Source: Carya illinoinensis
Lineage: Eukaryota > Streptophyta > Magnoliopsida > Fagales > Juglandaceae
Assembly: GCF_018687715.1 (NCBI RefSeq)
Contig: NC_056752.1
Location: 50,562,653 to 50,626,652 of the forward strand
Direction: 5' to 3'
DNA length: 64,000 nucleotides
Below the pieces are notes generated by a model. That model had not been told where the DNA came from. It searched no databases and was given only the letters and a program-made list of their open reading frames with translations. Shown in pieces: positions 36,314-48,737 of this stretch (positions within the stretch are counted from its first letter, which is position 1; the number at the start of each line of letters is the position of its first letter). The translations under genes and the position numbers were made by a program.

Positions 36314-36415
36314 TTTTTACATATATAAATCAGGAATATAAAAATATATTGAAAAACTTACTTGAAGTAGAGGACTACTAGCTTCAAAATCGTCAGAACT
36401 TTCGTGCTGATAACG

Positions 36416-36848
36416 TGTTATAAAACTATCGAAAAGTAAAGAGAGAGATAGATTTATTATAAAACTTTCTAAAAGGAGAGAGAGATAGAACTCAAAGAAG
36501 TTATGAAACTTATGAATTTCTTAAAGAATTCAACGATATATATAGGCGCACAAAGGGAACTATGCTATCTTACTATGCAGTACTATGCTGGCACTGTGTA
36601 TATGTCGGCCATTCACTATGCTAGTTACTATGCAGTACTATGCTGGTACTATACACTGTGCTATGTCGACCATTCACTATGCCAGTTACTATGCAGTACT
36701 ATACTGGTACTATGCACTGTGTTATGTCGGCCATTTACTATGCCAGTTACTATGCAGTACTATGTTGGCACTATGCTGACACTATACTAACACTATGCAC
36801 TTGACGACTAGATAAATGTGATCATACAATTCAAGATAGTTTATAACA
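36416..36848 (-). repeat. 5' LTR of the copia element
   Basis: 433 bp, same termini and same internal 61-bp tandem repeats as the other LTR. The element's promoter should lie here. It ends about 280 bp upstream of the MPP-alpha start codon, on the opposite strand, so it may affect that gene's promoter. Confidence 0.88.
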
Positions 36849-37129
36849 GAAAATATATTGATTTCTTCAAGAAATTAATACCCTTAATTATGGTCAAAAC
36901 AATGCTGACGTGGCCAAATCACGTTGGAAGCCAAAATTCACCGCAGCCATGCTAGCCGCAGCGGATCCAACTCCCCGAAAACCAAACACAAAAGCCTTCT
37001 CTTCTATAGAACCGTTCCTTCATTCTACTCGCCACCTGACTAACTTCTTTCAGAAACCTCAAAAAACCCTCGGAAAGACCCTGACGTTGTCTGCGATCCT
37101 CATAGGACTTAACTGTACTCTGCATCACC
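36849..37129 (+). promoter_or_regulatory. Upstream region of MPP-alpha
   Basis: The 280 bp between the retroelement and the start codon must hold the promoter and 5' leader. No clear TATA box; the sequence is C/A-rich close to the gene. The retroelement insertion has displaced whatever lay further upstream. Confidence 0.45.
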
Positions 37130-40100
37130 ATGTACCGGGCCGCGGCTTCACGTCTTAGGTCTCTCAAGGTCAGTGCCGCCATCAAGCTCTGTCCCCCTAA
37201 AAATCCTACCTTTTCGTTTGTTTCTCTGAAAATGCTTGAGAAAAAATTCGTTAAAAAGATTCTGAATCTTCGTTACCTGAACGTAAACTATTGCATCTCG
37301 AAGTGAAAAGGCCGAGAAGCTATAATTTCTCCTCGGAAACTTTGACTTGTTCTTGGTTAGATCTGACTTTGGTATTATAATTTATTCACGTTATTACTGG
37401 TTTTGTGATGAGTGGATGTGATTTTTGTTTTATATTTTTTATTTTATCTTTGTTTTTTAAGAGTTTGTATCGGGTGGAGAGCTTAATAAGCGATTTAGGT
37501 TTGTTTAGTTTAGTCTATAAACCTATTGAATTGAATTACCATTGCGGGATTAAGAGTATAAATCGGTCACAATGCTCTTTCCTATCTGCTTGGTTGCTGG
37601 TAGAAGAAAGGAATACAGAGGAAATCAAGTCGTGGGCCTTACATTGCATGTATATTTTACGTTTGGAGGATTTTTCTAAGCAACACCAAATTCAGCCTTA
37701 GGTTCAAATTTTAAATAAGCTTTTATTTCTTTTGTATGTCTCTTTTTTTTTTCACATTTGATAGTGAACCCTTCCTTTTCATTTTGTATCCAATTAATTT
37801 TTTTTTTTTTCCAAGTACTAAAATATGAAAGTTGCGAAAGAAAATTCGTTGCTACTGGGCCTTTTTACATTGATGTTTTACTGACTGGCAATTTGCCATG
37901 CTGTATAATGAAACTGCTTGAGTAGGGTTATGCAGGCACTTTTGGGACCACTAGGTTTGCGACTTCAAGTGCAGTTGCGGAAAAGCAATCTTCAGGGGGT
38001 CTCTTTAGCTTTCTCGCGGGGGGAAGGTCTGGAACTCTACCTTCCCTGAATATCCCACTTGCAGGCGTGACCCTCCCTCCTCCACTACCTGATTATGTCG
38101 AACCGAGTAAAACTAAGATTACAACTCTCCCTAATGGTGTCAAAATAGCTTCAGAAACAACGCTGGTATGGAAGAAGTGTTGCATCTTTTGTATTCTTTG
38201 ATTTATTTAACTCCATTCTCATTTTAAATTTCAGTCCTATCATTTTGTTGTTTATAATCCTGATTAGGCTAGTTGGTCTTAATCAGAATCCTGCAGCATC
38301 CATAGGGTTGTACCTTGATTGTGGTTCTATTTATGAGACACCAGAGTCATTTGGGGCTTCACACTTGCTAGAACGAATGGCCTTCAAGAGCACAACAAAC
38401 AGAAGCCACTTAAGCGTTGTGAGGGAAGTGGAAGCAATCGGCGGTAACATAGGAGCCTCAGCTTCTCGGGAGCAAATGGGGTACACTGCTGATGCTATAA
38501 AAACGTACCTTCCACAAATGGTAGAGTTGCTTGTTGACTCTGTGAGGAACCCAGCCTTCCTGGATTGGGAAGTCAACGAAGAGGTAAGAATTGTTATTTC
38601 CTCATTATAGATACTCAGAATACACCCCCCAATTTACACCAACCCTTGTGGCCGACCGGTACTTCTTCTCAAATCTGGAGAGGGGAGGGATTTGGAGGGT
38701 TGGAGAAGCGTATGGCTTTTATGTAGCCCACCATCAGCAGTTTAAAAGATGAAATAAAAAAAGGTTTTGGTCTCCGTGCAGGTTGGACACTTCTTTCCGA
38801 ACTGACATTGAACTCTTGATATTATGTAACTGCATTTTCCATTGCATAAAACCAGTTTGGACACTTTGGGAGTTTTATTCTATTTTTCATAGATTAGGTT
38901 CAGAAGAAGTGTTCTCTCGTTCTCCTTTTCCTATATATTTTTAAAAAAATGAATTTATCAACCTTTTCCCCCATTGCTTTTTTCAATCGACATTTGCTTG
39001 AGTTTAGGTACATTTATTTTACCTATAAAAAAGGTTGAGACATAAATATGTATATCTGTTTGAAGTTTTCCATGCATTGTAGCCTTATTGATTTACTGTC
39101 CATCTGTCATAGCCAATCCTTTTGTCTATTGTTCGGGTGCAAATGTTCTTATCATGGTATAATGTATGCTCATATAGCTGCAAAAGCTGAAAGCAGAGCT
39201 CGGAGAACTTTCTAACAATCCTCAAGGCTTACTATTAGAGGCTATTCACTCTGCCGGTTACTCTGGTGCATTGGCAAATCCTCTTTTGGCTCCTGAAGCT
39301 GCATTAAATAGATTGGATGGTACCATTTTGAAGGAATTTATTGCTGTAAGACCTAGAAACTTTTGCGGACTTGTTAACTGTTAATTCTTCGTCATTGAAA
39401 TGGTGTTTGATTCCTCATTTTATTATTTTATTTCCTATCTTTCTTCTGTGTTTTTCTGTTTAATAAATGGTGTTTGATTCTGGTATTTCAGGAGAATTAT
39501 ACAGCTCCTCGGATGGTTCTTGCAGCATCTGGGGTTGAACATGAGGAGTTTCTGTCCATTGCAGAACCACTCCTCTCTGACTTACCAAGCGCACACCGTT
39601 TGGAAGAACCAAGATCTGTATATGTTGGAGGGGATTATCGTCGTCAAGCTGATATAGTGGTGTGTATCACTCATCATCCTTGGCCATTGTCTTTAGTTTC
39701 ACCACCCCAAGCCACCTGTTTGTTTTCTGTATTTTCTTTATGGATTGACTGCCTGAGTAAGAAACGTTATTCTGTTAGTCATATTGTTACTTATCCATTG
39801 ACCCCCCTTGAGAACAGAACACGCACATTGCTCTTGCATTTGAAGTTCCTGGGGGCTGGCGTAAAGAGAAAGAAGCTGTTCTTGTGACTGTTCTTCAGGT
39901 GCTAGATTTTAACATCAACATTTGAATGAGATTTTATGGTTGTGATTATATATTCACCGCATAACAATTTATGTCATAACTAGTTCCCCCTCTCCCCCCA
40001 CCTTCCTGTTGGGGCACTGCATGGGCGGGGAATAAAAAATTCGGGCTTAAATGGCTGTGAATTAATCAGTATGAGTGCTGCAGATGCTAATGGGAGGAGG

Positions 40101-42408
40101 TGGTTCATTCTCTGCTGGGGGCCCTGGAAAAGGGATGCACTCACGACTATGTAAGTTTTAACCCAGGTCTTCTGAGTCAATTTAGCGTGAATATATTTTG
40201 CTTTTATTCTGGTTTTGTTCTCTTGTCCTTTTTGCTTAGACTGTCCTTCTATCGGTTCATTTCTTGTTGAATTTCACTTGCTTTTTATGTATATACAATA
40301 TCAGATTTTTCTAACATTTAGAATTTGTCTGTATTTGAACCCAGATCTCAATGTCTTGAATGAGTACCAGCAGATCCAATCATTTTCTGCATTCAACAGT
40401 ATCTTCAATGAAACAGGATTGTTTGGAATTTATGCTAGCACTGTAAGGCACTGACCATCTAAACTTGCCATTATTGTAATCAAAACGTTTATTGCATATA
40501 CACAATCGTGTGAATGTGGGTGTGGTTTTTTATGCATGTGTTTATTTCCAAATATCCAATGTTCCTAATCGACGATAAATTAAACTCACCTAATTTTTAT
40601 TCAGTATAAATTAAACTTACCTAATTGAGTTGGCTAGGATGGTCATTTGATTGTTTATCTTAATTTAGGTCACGCAATCACTGTAGTGTGAATGTGGTGT
40701 GGTTTACGTATATGTTTATTTCAAATATTCAATGATCCTGATCAACGATAAATTAAACTTACCTAATTGAGTTGGCTAGGATGGTCATTTGATTTTTTAT
40801 CTTAATTTAAGGTCCTTCAATGGTGTTGGTGTGATTCTATTCGATGATGCTGGAAATTATGTTCGTCTGCTGTTTACCCATTGTTTTCTTTTGACTAGAA
40901 TTTGAGGAGTGACAAGGAAAAACCTAACAGATACGAGCTGGTTTTTTGCATAATTTTTTCTAGAATATAGCCTTGTGTGTAAGCCATACACACATATAAA
41001 TTCTTCTTATAGATGGATTATTTTCAAGACATTTTTTTTTTTTTTTGGGCTGGATATTGTAGTTTTTTTTTGATCGGTAATTCAGATATTGCATTTTTCT
41101 TAGGCCATAATTGGGTTTCTGTTCTAGATTTGCTGACATTATTTAATGAATTTGTGACGATTAGTTCTGTAAACAATTTCTTATTGCCACCATTTAATTC
41201 TCTACTAAACTTGAGGATGTTCAATTTGTGAACTCAGGGCCCTGACTTTGCATCAAAAGCAGTTGATATAGCAGCTGGAGAATTAATCTCAATTGCAACA
41301 CCTGGACAAGGTTTGCTCTGCATCCCTCTCATTCTGTGCTTTCTTCATGAGGTTTTTGTTATTTAAATCCTCTCCATGGTCTTTGCAATTTTTTTATGCT
41401 TCTATACCTGTGTGGCAGTTAGCGAGGTGCAGCTTAAGCGTGCCAAAGAGTCCACAAAATCTGCAGTCCTGATGAATCTGGAATCTAGAGTATGAAGATC
41501 CCGCCACGCCCTCTATCTCACACATATATGATTTATCCTGTTTGTGTTTTGTGCCATGTCTTGCCATTCTGTTCCCCTCTGCCTAGGGGGTTATATTGAT
41601 AGCAGAACATCATTCTTGCGGTTTTCTATTTTATTAGCTTTTTTTAAATGTATTTGTTGTTTGGTGCTTCTTTATCTGTTATGGGCTTATAATTGCTCTG
41701 TATATTGCAGATGATTGTATCAGAGGATATAGGGAGGCAGATTTTGACTTATGGAAAGAGGTATGCCATGAGTAGTTGGATTCTTTTTCTTTTCTTCTAT
41801 GCATTCGTGCACAAACTTCTTCCTTGTTTGATTTTTTTGCTTCTGTTTTGCTCACATTATAGGAAGGCAAGGGTATGTGAGATTTAAGGAAAACTCATGA
41901 CCTTTAGTCTAGCTGTAACATCATATAACTTTTTTATTACATGAGATTTTTGCAACAGCGTGAGAACTAATGAAGAGATGGAAGATTCTTGTTTATGACT
42001 ATTTCTATATAAAATATTAGCATATTTCTTGTAATATTCTCAACAATGGTGGTAATTGTTTCTATGGGTAAAATACAACCATTCTCTGTACTTCATTAAT
42101 CTTGCCATCTCAAAATGATTGTAGATGGTCGTTACAGCATGTTTTGACCTTGCAGGTTGCCTGTCGAGCATTTCTTGAAAGCTGTAGATGAAATCACTTT
42201 GAAGGATATTACTACGATATCACAAATGATCATTTCTTCACCTCTAACAATGGCATCATATGGGGATGGTAATTTTCTATTCTTCAAATAATATCTGATC
42301 TTTTTGTTTACGTTCTTGCATTGGTAAATAAAAAAAGTTTCCTTCTGTTGTGCAGTTCTCAATGTCCCGAGCTACGAATCAGTTAGCAGCAAGTTTCTGA
42401 TAAAATGA
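37130..42408 (+). CDS. Mitochondrial-processing peptidase subunit alpha
   Basis: Non-catalytic partner of the M16 metallopeptidase that removes presequences from imported mitochondrial proteins; in plants MPP is built into the cytochrome bc1 complex of the inner membrane. Thirteen exons: 37130-37168, 37926-38165, 38287-38583, 39178-39345, 39492-39659, 39818-39898, 40084-40150, 40345-40442, 41238-41310, 41419-41489, 41711-41760, 42156-42268, 42356-42408. Total 1518 bp, 505 residues, matching the family (about 500). The N-terminus MYRAAASRLRSLK is an Arg-rich presequence. The inverted zinc motif HxxEH is degenerate (HLLERMAFKS), as expected for alpha. The substrate-guiding glycine-rich loop GGGGSFSAGGPGKGMHSRLY is intact, and LMNLESRM and YGDVLNVPSY follow. 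Exon 1 joins exon 2 in phase using the acceptor at 37,925. Looks fully functional. Confidence 0.93.
40505..40811. repeat. Tandem duplication in MPP-alpha intron 8
   Basis: Two adjacent copies, about 170 and 135 bp, share ATCAACGATAAATTAAACTT-like and CCTAATTGAGTTGGCTAGG then ATGGTCATTTGATT segments (first copy to about 40,670, second from about 40,677). The first copy carries an extra TAAATTAAACTCACCTAATT-type repeat. It is intronic and non-coding. Confidence 0.75.
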
Positions 42409-44483
42409 GTTCTCTTCGTTTCAAGCTTTTTTTAAATAAAATTTTGAAGAAGAGATTTTTGGTGAATATAACAGTTCAAGTGTTCAACAAGTGAATGTTT
42501 TTTCACCTAGTTTTTGTCTTTCATGACAATACTAAAATGTCATACCATTTTTTTTTTCGTTCATGCTTAAAAGAATGCAAACAACCACTATTAATTATGT
42601 GGAAAAGAGCTAGAGAAACCATTAGGGAAAATGGTTTTGTAATTTTGGAGGTTTTGATGTTTCAGACAGTCTTCTATTGAGCTGGGCTTTTAATTCAGCC
42701 ACAGATCCGCAAGTTGTGGTAACCAGACAAGGTTGTGAAGGGTTTTGTGCATGTGTAACAGGTCGAAGTAGATACAATCAACCACTATTTTAGCTTGAAC
42801 GAGGTTAAATATTGTATACCTCGCTCTTAGCGTTATTATTGACGGTTTGTGTTATCACTTCTTCAAGTAGGATCCTCCTTTACTGGGAGAGAGACACATG
42901 ATGTAAAACATGAGAATCATATTCTATCTTATGGTAGATAATAATACCACATCAGTACAGTGTGAAAGAGGTGGAATGGGAGTGTGGTACATAAAGTAGC
43001 TCTAAATAAATGCAAAAACCACCATTCAACCCATATCAACCCTTTTCTCCTCTTACCTCCATGGGATTTTCTCCTGCTGTTGCCTCCATAGTCTATCCCT
43101 CCAAGCATTAAGTGTGTGTCTGAATCCCCTATCTCCTCTTTGTTCTCCTTAAGCCCAAAATTACACTCATAATTTGTCGAGTAGTCATTCCAAGATTGAG
43201 ATCACAAGAAATGTTCAGAGAACTGTATTAAAAAAAAAAAAAAAAAGGCGTTTGTTAACTTTTGATGTGGTGGTAAGAAGCTCAGGAAGCAAAGCAGCAA
43301 CCATTTGCAGATCAGTGGAAGGAAGGAACTCCAATCTATGTGTAGGCCAGACAAATCAAAGTCAAAATCCAAACTAAGGTAAAGCCATGACAATGTACAT
43401 AGGAGTAGAGGAAGCAAAGACAAGAAAAATCAAGAAACTGTTGTTAGCTGGATTTGCAGTCCTTTCAAAGCTGGAACATCATGAAAATATATTGATCGAG
43501 AATCAAATCGATGCACGCATTCAATTACACATTAGGCAGCTTCCAACAACTTTTTTGGAAACATACCCTCATCTCCATCCCCATGGCTTCTTAATTTTCA
43601 TAGAGAAAAGGATACACCAATTCTGTAAAATATTCTAATTTCTAGACGTTTACTGGTTGCTCTTTTGTAAGACTTCATGCAGGTTTTAATGAAATGATTC
43701 GTGTTTACAACAACAACAAAAAAAAAAAAAAAATGCGTTTGTTCATCAATACCCTGTATTTCTTTCTAGAATGTTGACACTTTATTTATTGAAAAAACAA
43801 AAAACTTAATACATAAGATTCTACTTTAAAGTATCATAAATAATTATAAACATATCAATAAATGCCTTCAAGTGATTGTCTAAAGTGTAATAACTCATAA
43901 ATGTTTTTTTATTTTTTAAATCTGTCTCTTTTCCAATTACCAATTCTTAAAAGATCATCTCAATTTCAACGGAAAATTAATCATATATATCCATTTAGGG
44001 TAAAATTTCAGGTATTTTGGCCATTTCACGTTATGCGACAATTTAATTTCCAACTTAATTTAGCAGTTGCATACATACGCATACTTCTCCTTGACCAGCT
44101 CATTGGGTACGTTTGGTTCGCAGAGAAACTCTTTCCCCTTTTCGTTCCTTACATTAACCCAATTTGGGATACCAATTTATAAAACTTGCTTTTTTTTCAT
44201 CAATCATAAGGATGCCGGGTTTTGTGAGACAGATCGGCTTTTTGTTGTTTTTGGAATCTTTTTCTTCTTGTTCATCAATTTTCCCTTTCAACATTAGTCT
44301 CTTTTTAAAATACTCATTAGGTTTGGGGATTTTATTGCTAATCTGCTTGAAGTGTCTGCACTCTATAGAGGTTTCTTCTTCGCTTTTTCCACAATGAATA
44401 GCTTTCTTAGCATAGGAAATTTCTGGCCTTGACCTCTACCTATAGAGGTGAGTTTCCGTGATTTCTTGCTCGATATTAAATTT
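42409..44483. other. Intergenic downstream of MPP-alpha
   Basis: No gene supported. Short open frames at 43,174-43,638 and 43,901-44,397 have no recognisable motif and are interrupted by A-runs (43,229-43,246 and 43,717-43,733). The A-runs after low-complexity text may be tails of old retroposons, but no target duplications were found. Confidence 0.4.
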
Positions 44484-44653
44484 AGGAAAAATATAGTTGC
44501 AAGCATAGTTGTGCACTAATCTGTGCACCAATATGATGTGATTGGTCAAAAAGTAGATTTTATTGAAAACAGTGTTAATTTAAATTTTAAGTATGAATAA
44601 ATCAGTGTTGGTACACAGATTAGTGCACAACTGTGCTTGTATGTAGCAAAACT
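44484..44653. mobile_element. MITE, GTGCACTAATCTGTG family, best copy
   Basis: A 170-bp foldback element with long terminal inverted repeats: left AAATATAGTTGCAAGCATAG with TTGTGCACTAATCTGTGCACC, right GGTACACAGATTAGTGCACAA with CTGTGCTTGTATGTAGCAAAA. The interior includes TGTGATTGGTCAAAAAGTAG. This is the least decayed of at least five copies in the window (13.02, 15.9, 44.5, 49.75 and 57.94 kb). Confidence 0.75.
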
Positions 44654-47578
44654 CTTAAATTTAAACAGGTTTTCTATAGGCAACCGGCTAGGGGAATCAC
44701 GGGGGCACCTGTGGCTGACATGGATTTATTTAAACGGGGTCGTTTCATTCAAAGTTCACTCCACTGAATTCCATTCTTCCCGAATCCCCTTTCCTCTTCA
44801 TCTTCCCATTCTCCCAAATCCCCTTCAGACCAAAGGCAATAACCCAGTTCCCACAACCATTTGCCCCAACTTTCCTTGCCATGCCAGAGCACTTGAACAA
44901 GATCATTAAGTTTTCAAGTCCTTTCATCACTATCAATTTATTTCTCGATCGCATCAAACCCTTTTTGTACAAAAAACATACATAATTTATGAGATATCAA
45001 CGAGAAATCAGAAACCCGATATTACAAAAAAATGCTCCTTATTCCATGTTCTCAAATCTTTCATTGAAGCTTTTGACTTCTTTATAATATGTCGATGGAT
45101 AGAGCATGAAAACCATAACCTTTCCGCCATTCTTGTACTCTTTCTAGAAACCACTTTGCTTCTAGCTGCATTTTAAAATGGGCACTTTGAGTCTATAGTT
45201 TGCAGCTTTAACAAATTTCAGAGCTCATTCTAACATATATTCAAAAGATACAATTTATTTCAATAGTTTAGAAAGCTCAGAAATTGGAACAAGGAAGTAA
45301 GTGGCATGAATCACTGCCCACAATAATTGTACTCCAGAATAAACACTTAAGCATTTTACTCAAGTTTGAACTATTATGTGTGTATCAGTATGGAAATGTA
45401 GCCGCTAGGAATCAAAAAAAAAAAAACTAAGAAGAAGGAAGAAGAAGTGATTTGGGGCTTCTTTTGTATGAAACGCTACATTTCACTCTCATTTTCCCAT
45501 TTCTCATTTTCCACGTGGCACCGGTTACGCGGGGGTTTTCCCATGCGGTTGCAAGTAAAATTATTCAAATTCAAAACATGAAACCATGAAAGTCTACATG
45601 TAAAGAATATGCAATCCACTATTTTGTAAGAGCATGTGGGGCATATTAATAAATAGAAAATTAAGTCAACTAACGTGATGTGTTATATTAAATTATAAAA
45701 TTATTTTTATTATAAAATAGATCAAATATATTATATAAATACACGTTAGCTTGTGAGTTTAATACTTTTATGAGATTTTATCAATTCTCATTAATAAAGA
45801 GTCACGACATTGATAGATAATAAAATTCGCTATATCTCTACGAGCAGGTTCTTTAATTAAAACGAATGCTGACGTGATTACGTTTCTGCAGCTTTTATAT
45901 ATGTACCACTCTATGTGCTTCTCGTCGTTTATTATTGTTGTAAAATATATATATCACAGATTTCCATTCAATTTCATATCCATTCTTAACTATTAAAATT
46001 GAAGATTATGTTGAATATTTTGATATGAATAAATCATATTCTTGTTCACGATTTCTTTTTCAGTTCAAGAAAAAAAGAAATGGATTGGATAGATTTAGGA
46101 GAAATAAAACCGACCATAAAGATAAATAATTAGTGTGTACACATGTGACCATGTGACTTATATTTTATGGTTGTGTATTTAAAATAATCAAAACGGATGG
46201 ATAGGCCGCTATATATTATACGTAGATCAATAAAGTGAAAGAATACCTGTGGGACTACTTATCATTCTGATTCTCTGATATTAATATCTCTTTTTCTATC
46301 ATGTCTGATGCGTAGGAGAATTATTTTTTGGGACTGTTAATGGCGATGAAAGAACATGTAATTGCGCCAATGGATTCCAAAATTTCCACACAAAAAAACC
46401 CTCAAATTTGCTGGCCGATTGCATTGGTTATTGACTATTAGATATCTTCAAGCTGCATGTGAATGCTACCATTCAACTTATGACATCCAACCATGCAGGA
46501 AATTAATGGGTTTGATCCTTCATGAAGGCTCTTGTTTCCATCGCTCTTTAAAAAAAAAAAAAAAACTACCTCATGTTTCGTGGATATTATTTTAAATTTT
46601 CACATGTTTGGAGTGTATAGTTTGGAGGAAATGGAAATTAGGAGACTCGTATTCTAACTATAGTTTGGAGACTTGTTTTCTAATTTATATATAAAAATTA
46701 GCACATGTTTCGTCGATATTATTTATCTATCGAAAAAACTAATATAGATGGTACACTTTATGCCCACTAGGTCATGATCTGTCTCAAGAGCATCTTTTAC
46801 GTGTGTCAGCATGCAACAGTTACCTACTGTACATACTAAGTGCTTATTCGGTCCGTATCCATTTCTTTTCCTTTATGCATGTTTCAAAACCAGGATTTCT
46901 TAGGAAAACACTAGAAAATTGAGGTTGTTATTGAATTGTTTTGTCAAATTCCCATCATATTTACAGCTTGTTCATCAGCAATGACCTTTCTACGAGGTAA
47001 TGAAGTAGTAGTAGTACTGTGATCATGCGTGAGTTTGTGATGGGTTTTCGATTCTACAATAATGGAATTAACAGGTGTCTCTGAATTATTTGTAGCCCCA
47101 GACAATGCAGAATAACAATAACGATACGGCCGAAACATTGCATCTGGCTAAAAAAAAGTTAAGTAAATTAATTAAAAAGGAAATTTTATTTGAGTGTCTC
47201 AGACTGATCACTGTTCGGCTTAGGTAAATTCCGAACAATATATATTGAGATCAGGCACAGAAGGTGCCATATACTTTAATGAACAGGAATGGCCACCGTC
47301 GTCCACTTGATTGCATGGTTCCTTAGAAGAATGGAGGAAATGTCATCAGAGTCCAAACTATACACTTAAAATTACCTTTCGGAGAATATAATAACAAGGA
47401 GTACCAAAGTTTCCACTTCAATCTCAGTAGATTCATGGCACAATATTCCATGGTCATATATAACATTGGACCAAAAAGGGGTTCTGGGTTAAGCGTACAA
47501 GATCACTGCGTCCACCAAAACAAAGGGCACAATGGTAGTTTCGGAAGGGAAACGAGGTTTCTGATCAAGAGCAGAGCC
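44654..47578. other. Intergenic; left part of the tandem-duplicated block
   Basis: No gene seen. An AT-rich MITE-like stretch lies at about 45,655-45,790 (ATTATAAAATTATTTTTATTATAAAATAGATC), related to stretches at about 49,375-49,510 and 59,108-59,290. From about 46,100 onward the sequence is duplicated further right: 46,100-46,250 resembles 53,610-53,780, and 46,600-47,140 resembles 56,750-57,180. These are upstream parts of the duplicated acid phosphatase block. Confidence 0.5.
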
Positions 47579-47586
47579 TATTTAAA
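47579..47586 (+). promoter_or_regulatory. TATA box of acid phosphatase copy 1
   Basis: TATTTAAA, 90 bp before the start codon, inside a block that is nearly identical before both phosphatase copies (CAGAGCCTATTTAAATGGAAGC). Conservation between the copies supports its use. Confidence 0.6.
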
Positions 47587-47675
47587 TGGAAGCATTCGGG
47601 CATTAATATGGCGTACCAAATTAATCAGTTTTCCGTTCTGCAGACAAAAACTTGATATATAGCAGAGGCAAAAAA

Positions 47676-48737
47676 ATGTGGCCAGTACTCTTCTTTCTTG
47701 TTACAATGGTGGTGATCTCCCAAGGGTCAGCACTGGGTCTGAACGGCCACCAGATTCACCTTCTCCAGCCAAAATCTGGTTCTTGGGGTCTCCATGTTCC
47801 GAATGTTTCATGCCTAAGTTGGCGACTTGGGGTGGAAACTCACAATATTATTGGCTGGTCAACGGTTCCGAAAGAGTGCGAAGGCTATGTGGGGCACTAC
47901 ATGCTGGGCTATCAGTACAGGAGTGACTCCAAAGTGGTTGCTAACCAGGCTTTACTCTACGCTCAGAGCCTCGACCTCGCCGGAGATGGCAAAGATGTTT
48001 GGATCTTTGACGTAGACGAGACTACGCTCTCTAATCTACCTTATTATGCGGAACATGGATTTGGGTACGTACATACGCAGTAAAACAAAACTTTCCGGAC
48101 CAATTCGGTCCAGCTTTTTTCTTTTCTCGGCAGGATAAATTAAGCATTGTGTTTTCGGCCCAGGTTATGTGAAATTGATTGCCACGGCCCACTTACTAAT
48201 AATTAGATTGAAATTTCAGGGCGGAGCCCTATAATTCCACGTTATTCAACGCATGGGTCCTCGAGGGCAAAGCATTTGCATTGCCGGAGTCTCTGAATCT
48301 GTACGAGAAACTGTTATCTCTGGGGATTAAGGTTGTATTCATAACAGGAAGAGGAGAAAGTCAAAGAAATGTCACGACAACCAATCTAAAGAATGTTGGA
48401 TACCACACTTGGGAGAAGCTTATACTCAAGTAATTAATCTAGTCAACAATAAATGTTTGTGGAATATTAATTGCGCGCAGTTGTTGTTCACTTTTGTTTC
48501 AATATATATGTATATATATTAATATTAAAAAAGTGACATATATGGATGTCTGGTTGCAGGTCGTCGTCTTATACAGGCGTGACATCCTTGGTGTACAAAT
48601 CAAGTGAGAGGAAGAAGTTGGAGAAGAAGGGGTATAGAATCGTGGGGAACATGGGTGACCAGTGGACTGATATCTTGGGGCATCATGCTGGCAATCGGAC
48701 TTTCAAGTTACCCGATCCAATGTACTACATTAGTTGA
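47676..48737 (+). CDS. Class-B acid phosphatase / vegetative storage-type protein, copy 1
   Basis: Secreted or vacuolar acid phosphatase of the plant HAD class-B family (acid phosphatase 1, relatives of soybean vegetative storage proteins). Three exons: 47676-48064, 48220-48429, 48560-48737, total 777 bp, 258 residues. Signal peptide MWPVLFFLVTMVVISQGSA. The catalytic DxDxT motif is intact (WIFDVDETTLSN), with aspartate nucleophile and acid/base residue, unlike the storage forms that lost the nucleophile. VVFITGRGESQRNVT carries the second HAD motif and GYRIVGNMGDQWTDILG the acidic end motif. It ends in KLPDPMYYIS as usual in the family. The upstream in-frame ATG at 47,652 is not kept in the second copy, so 47,676 is the better start. 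About 85-90% alike to the copy at 58.5 kb. Confidence 0.9.

Larger units (their letters stand above)
31258..36848 (-). mobile_element. Ty1/copia LTR retrotransposon, internally defective
   Basis: Complete by its ends: LTRs at 36,416-36,848 (5' LTR) and 31,258-31,681 (3' LTR), each starting TGTTATAAA and ending TTATAACA. They are flanked by the 5-bp duplication GAAAA at 31,253-31,257 and 36,849-36,853. Just inside the 5' LTR is a primer-binding-site candidate (CGTTATCAGCACGAA, about 36,401-36,415); just before the 3' LTR is a purine tract (AAAGGGGAAG, about 31,682-31,691). The internal part is 4.7 kb on the minus strand: gag with two stops, pol fragments in the order integrase-reverse transcriptase-RNase H that fits copia, and an unrelated unit on the opposite strand at 32.3-33.05 kb. 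Much of protease, integrase and reverse transcriptase is missing or scrambled. The LTRs are about 96% alike, so insertion is fairly recent compared with the decay inside. Confidence 0.88.
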
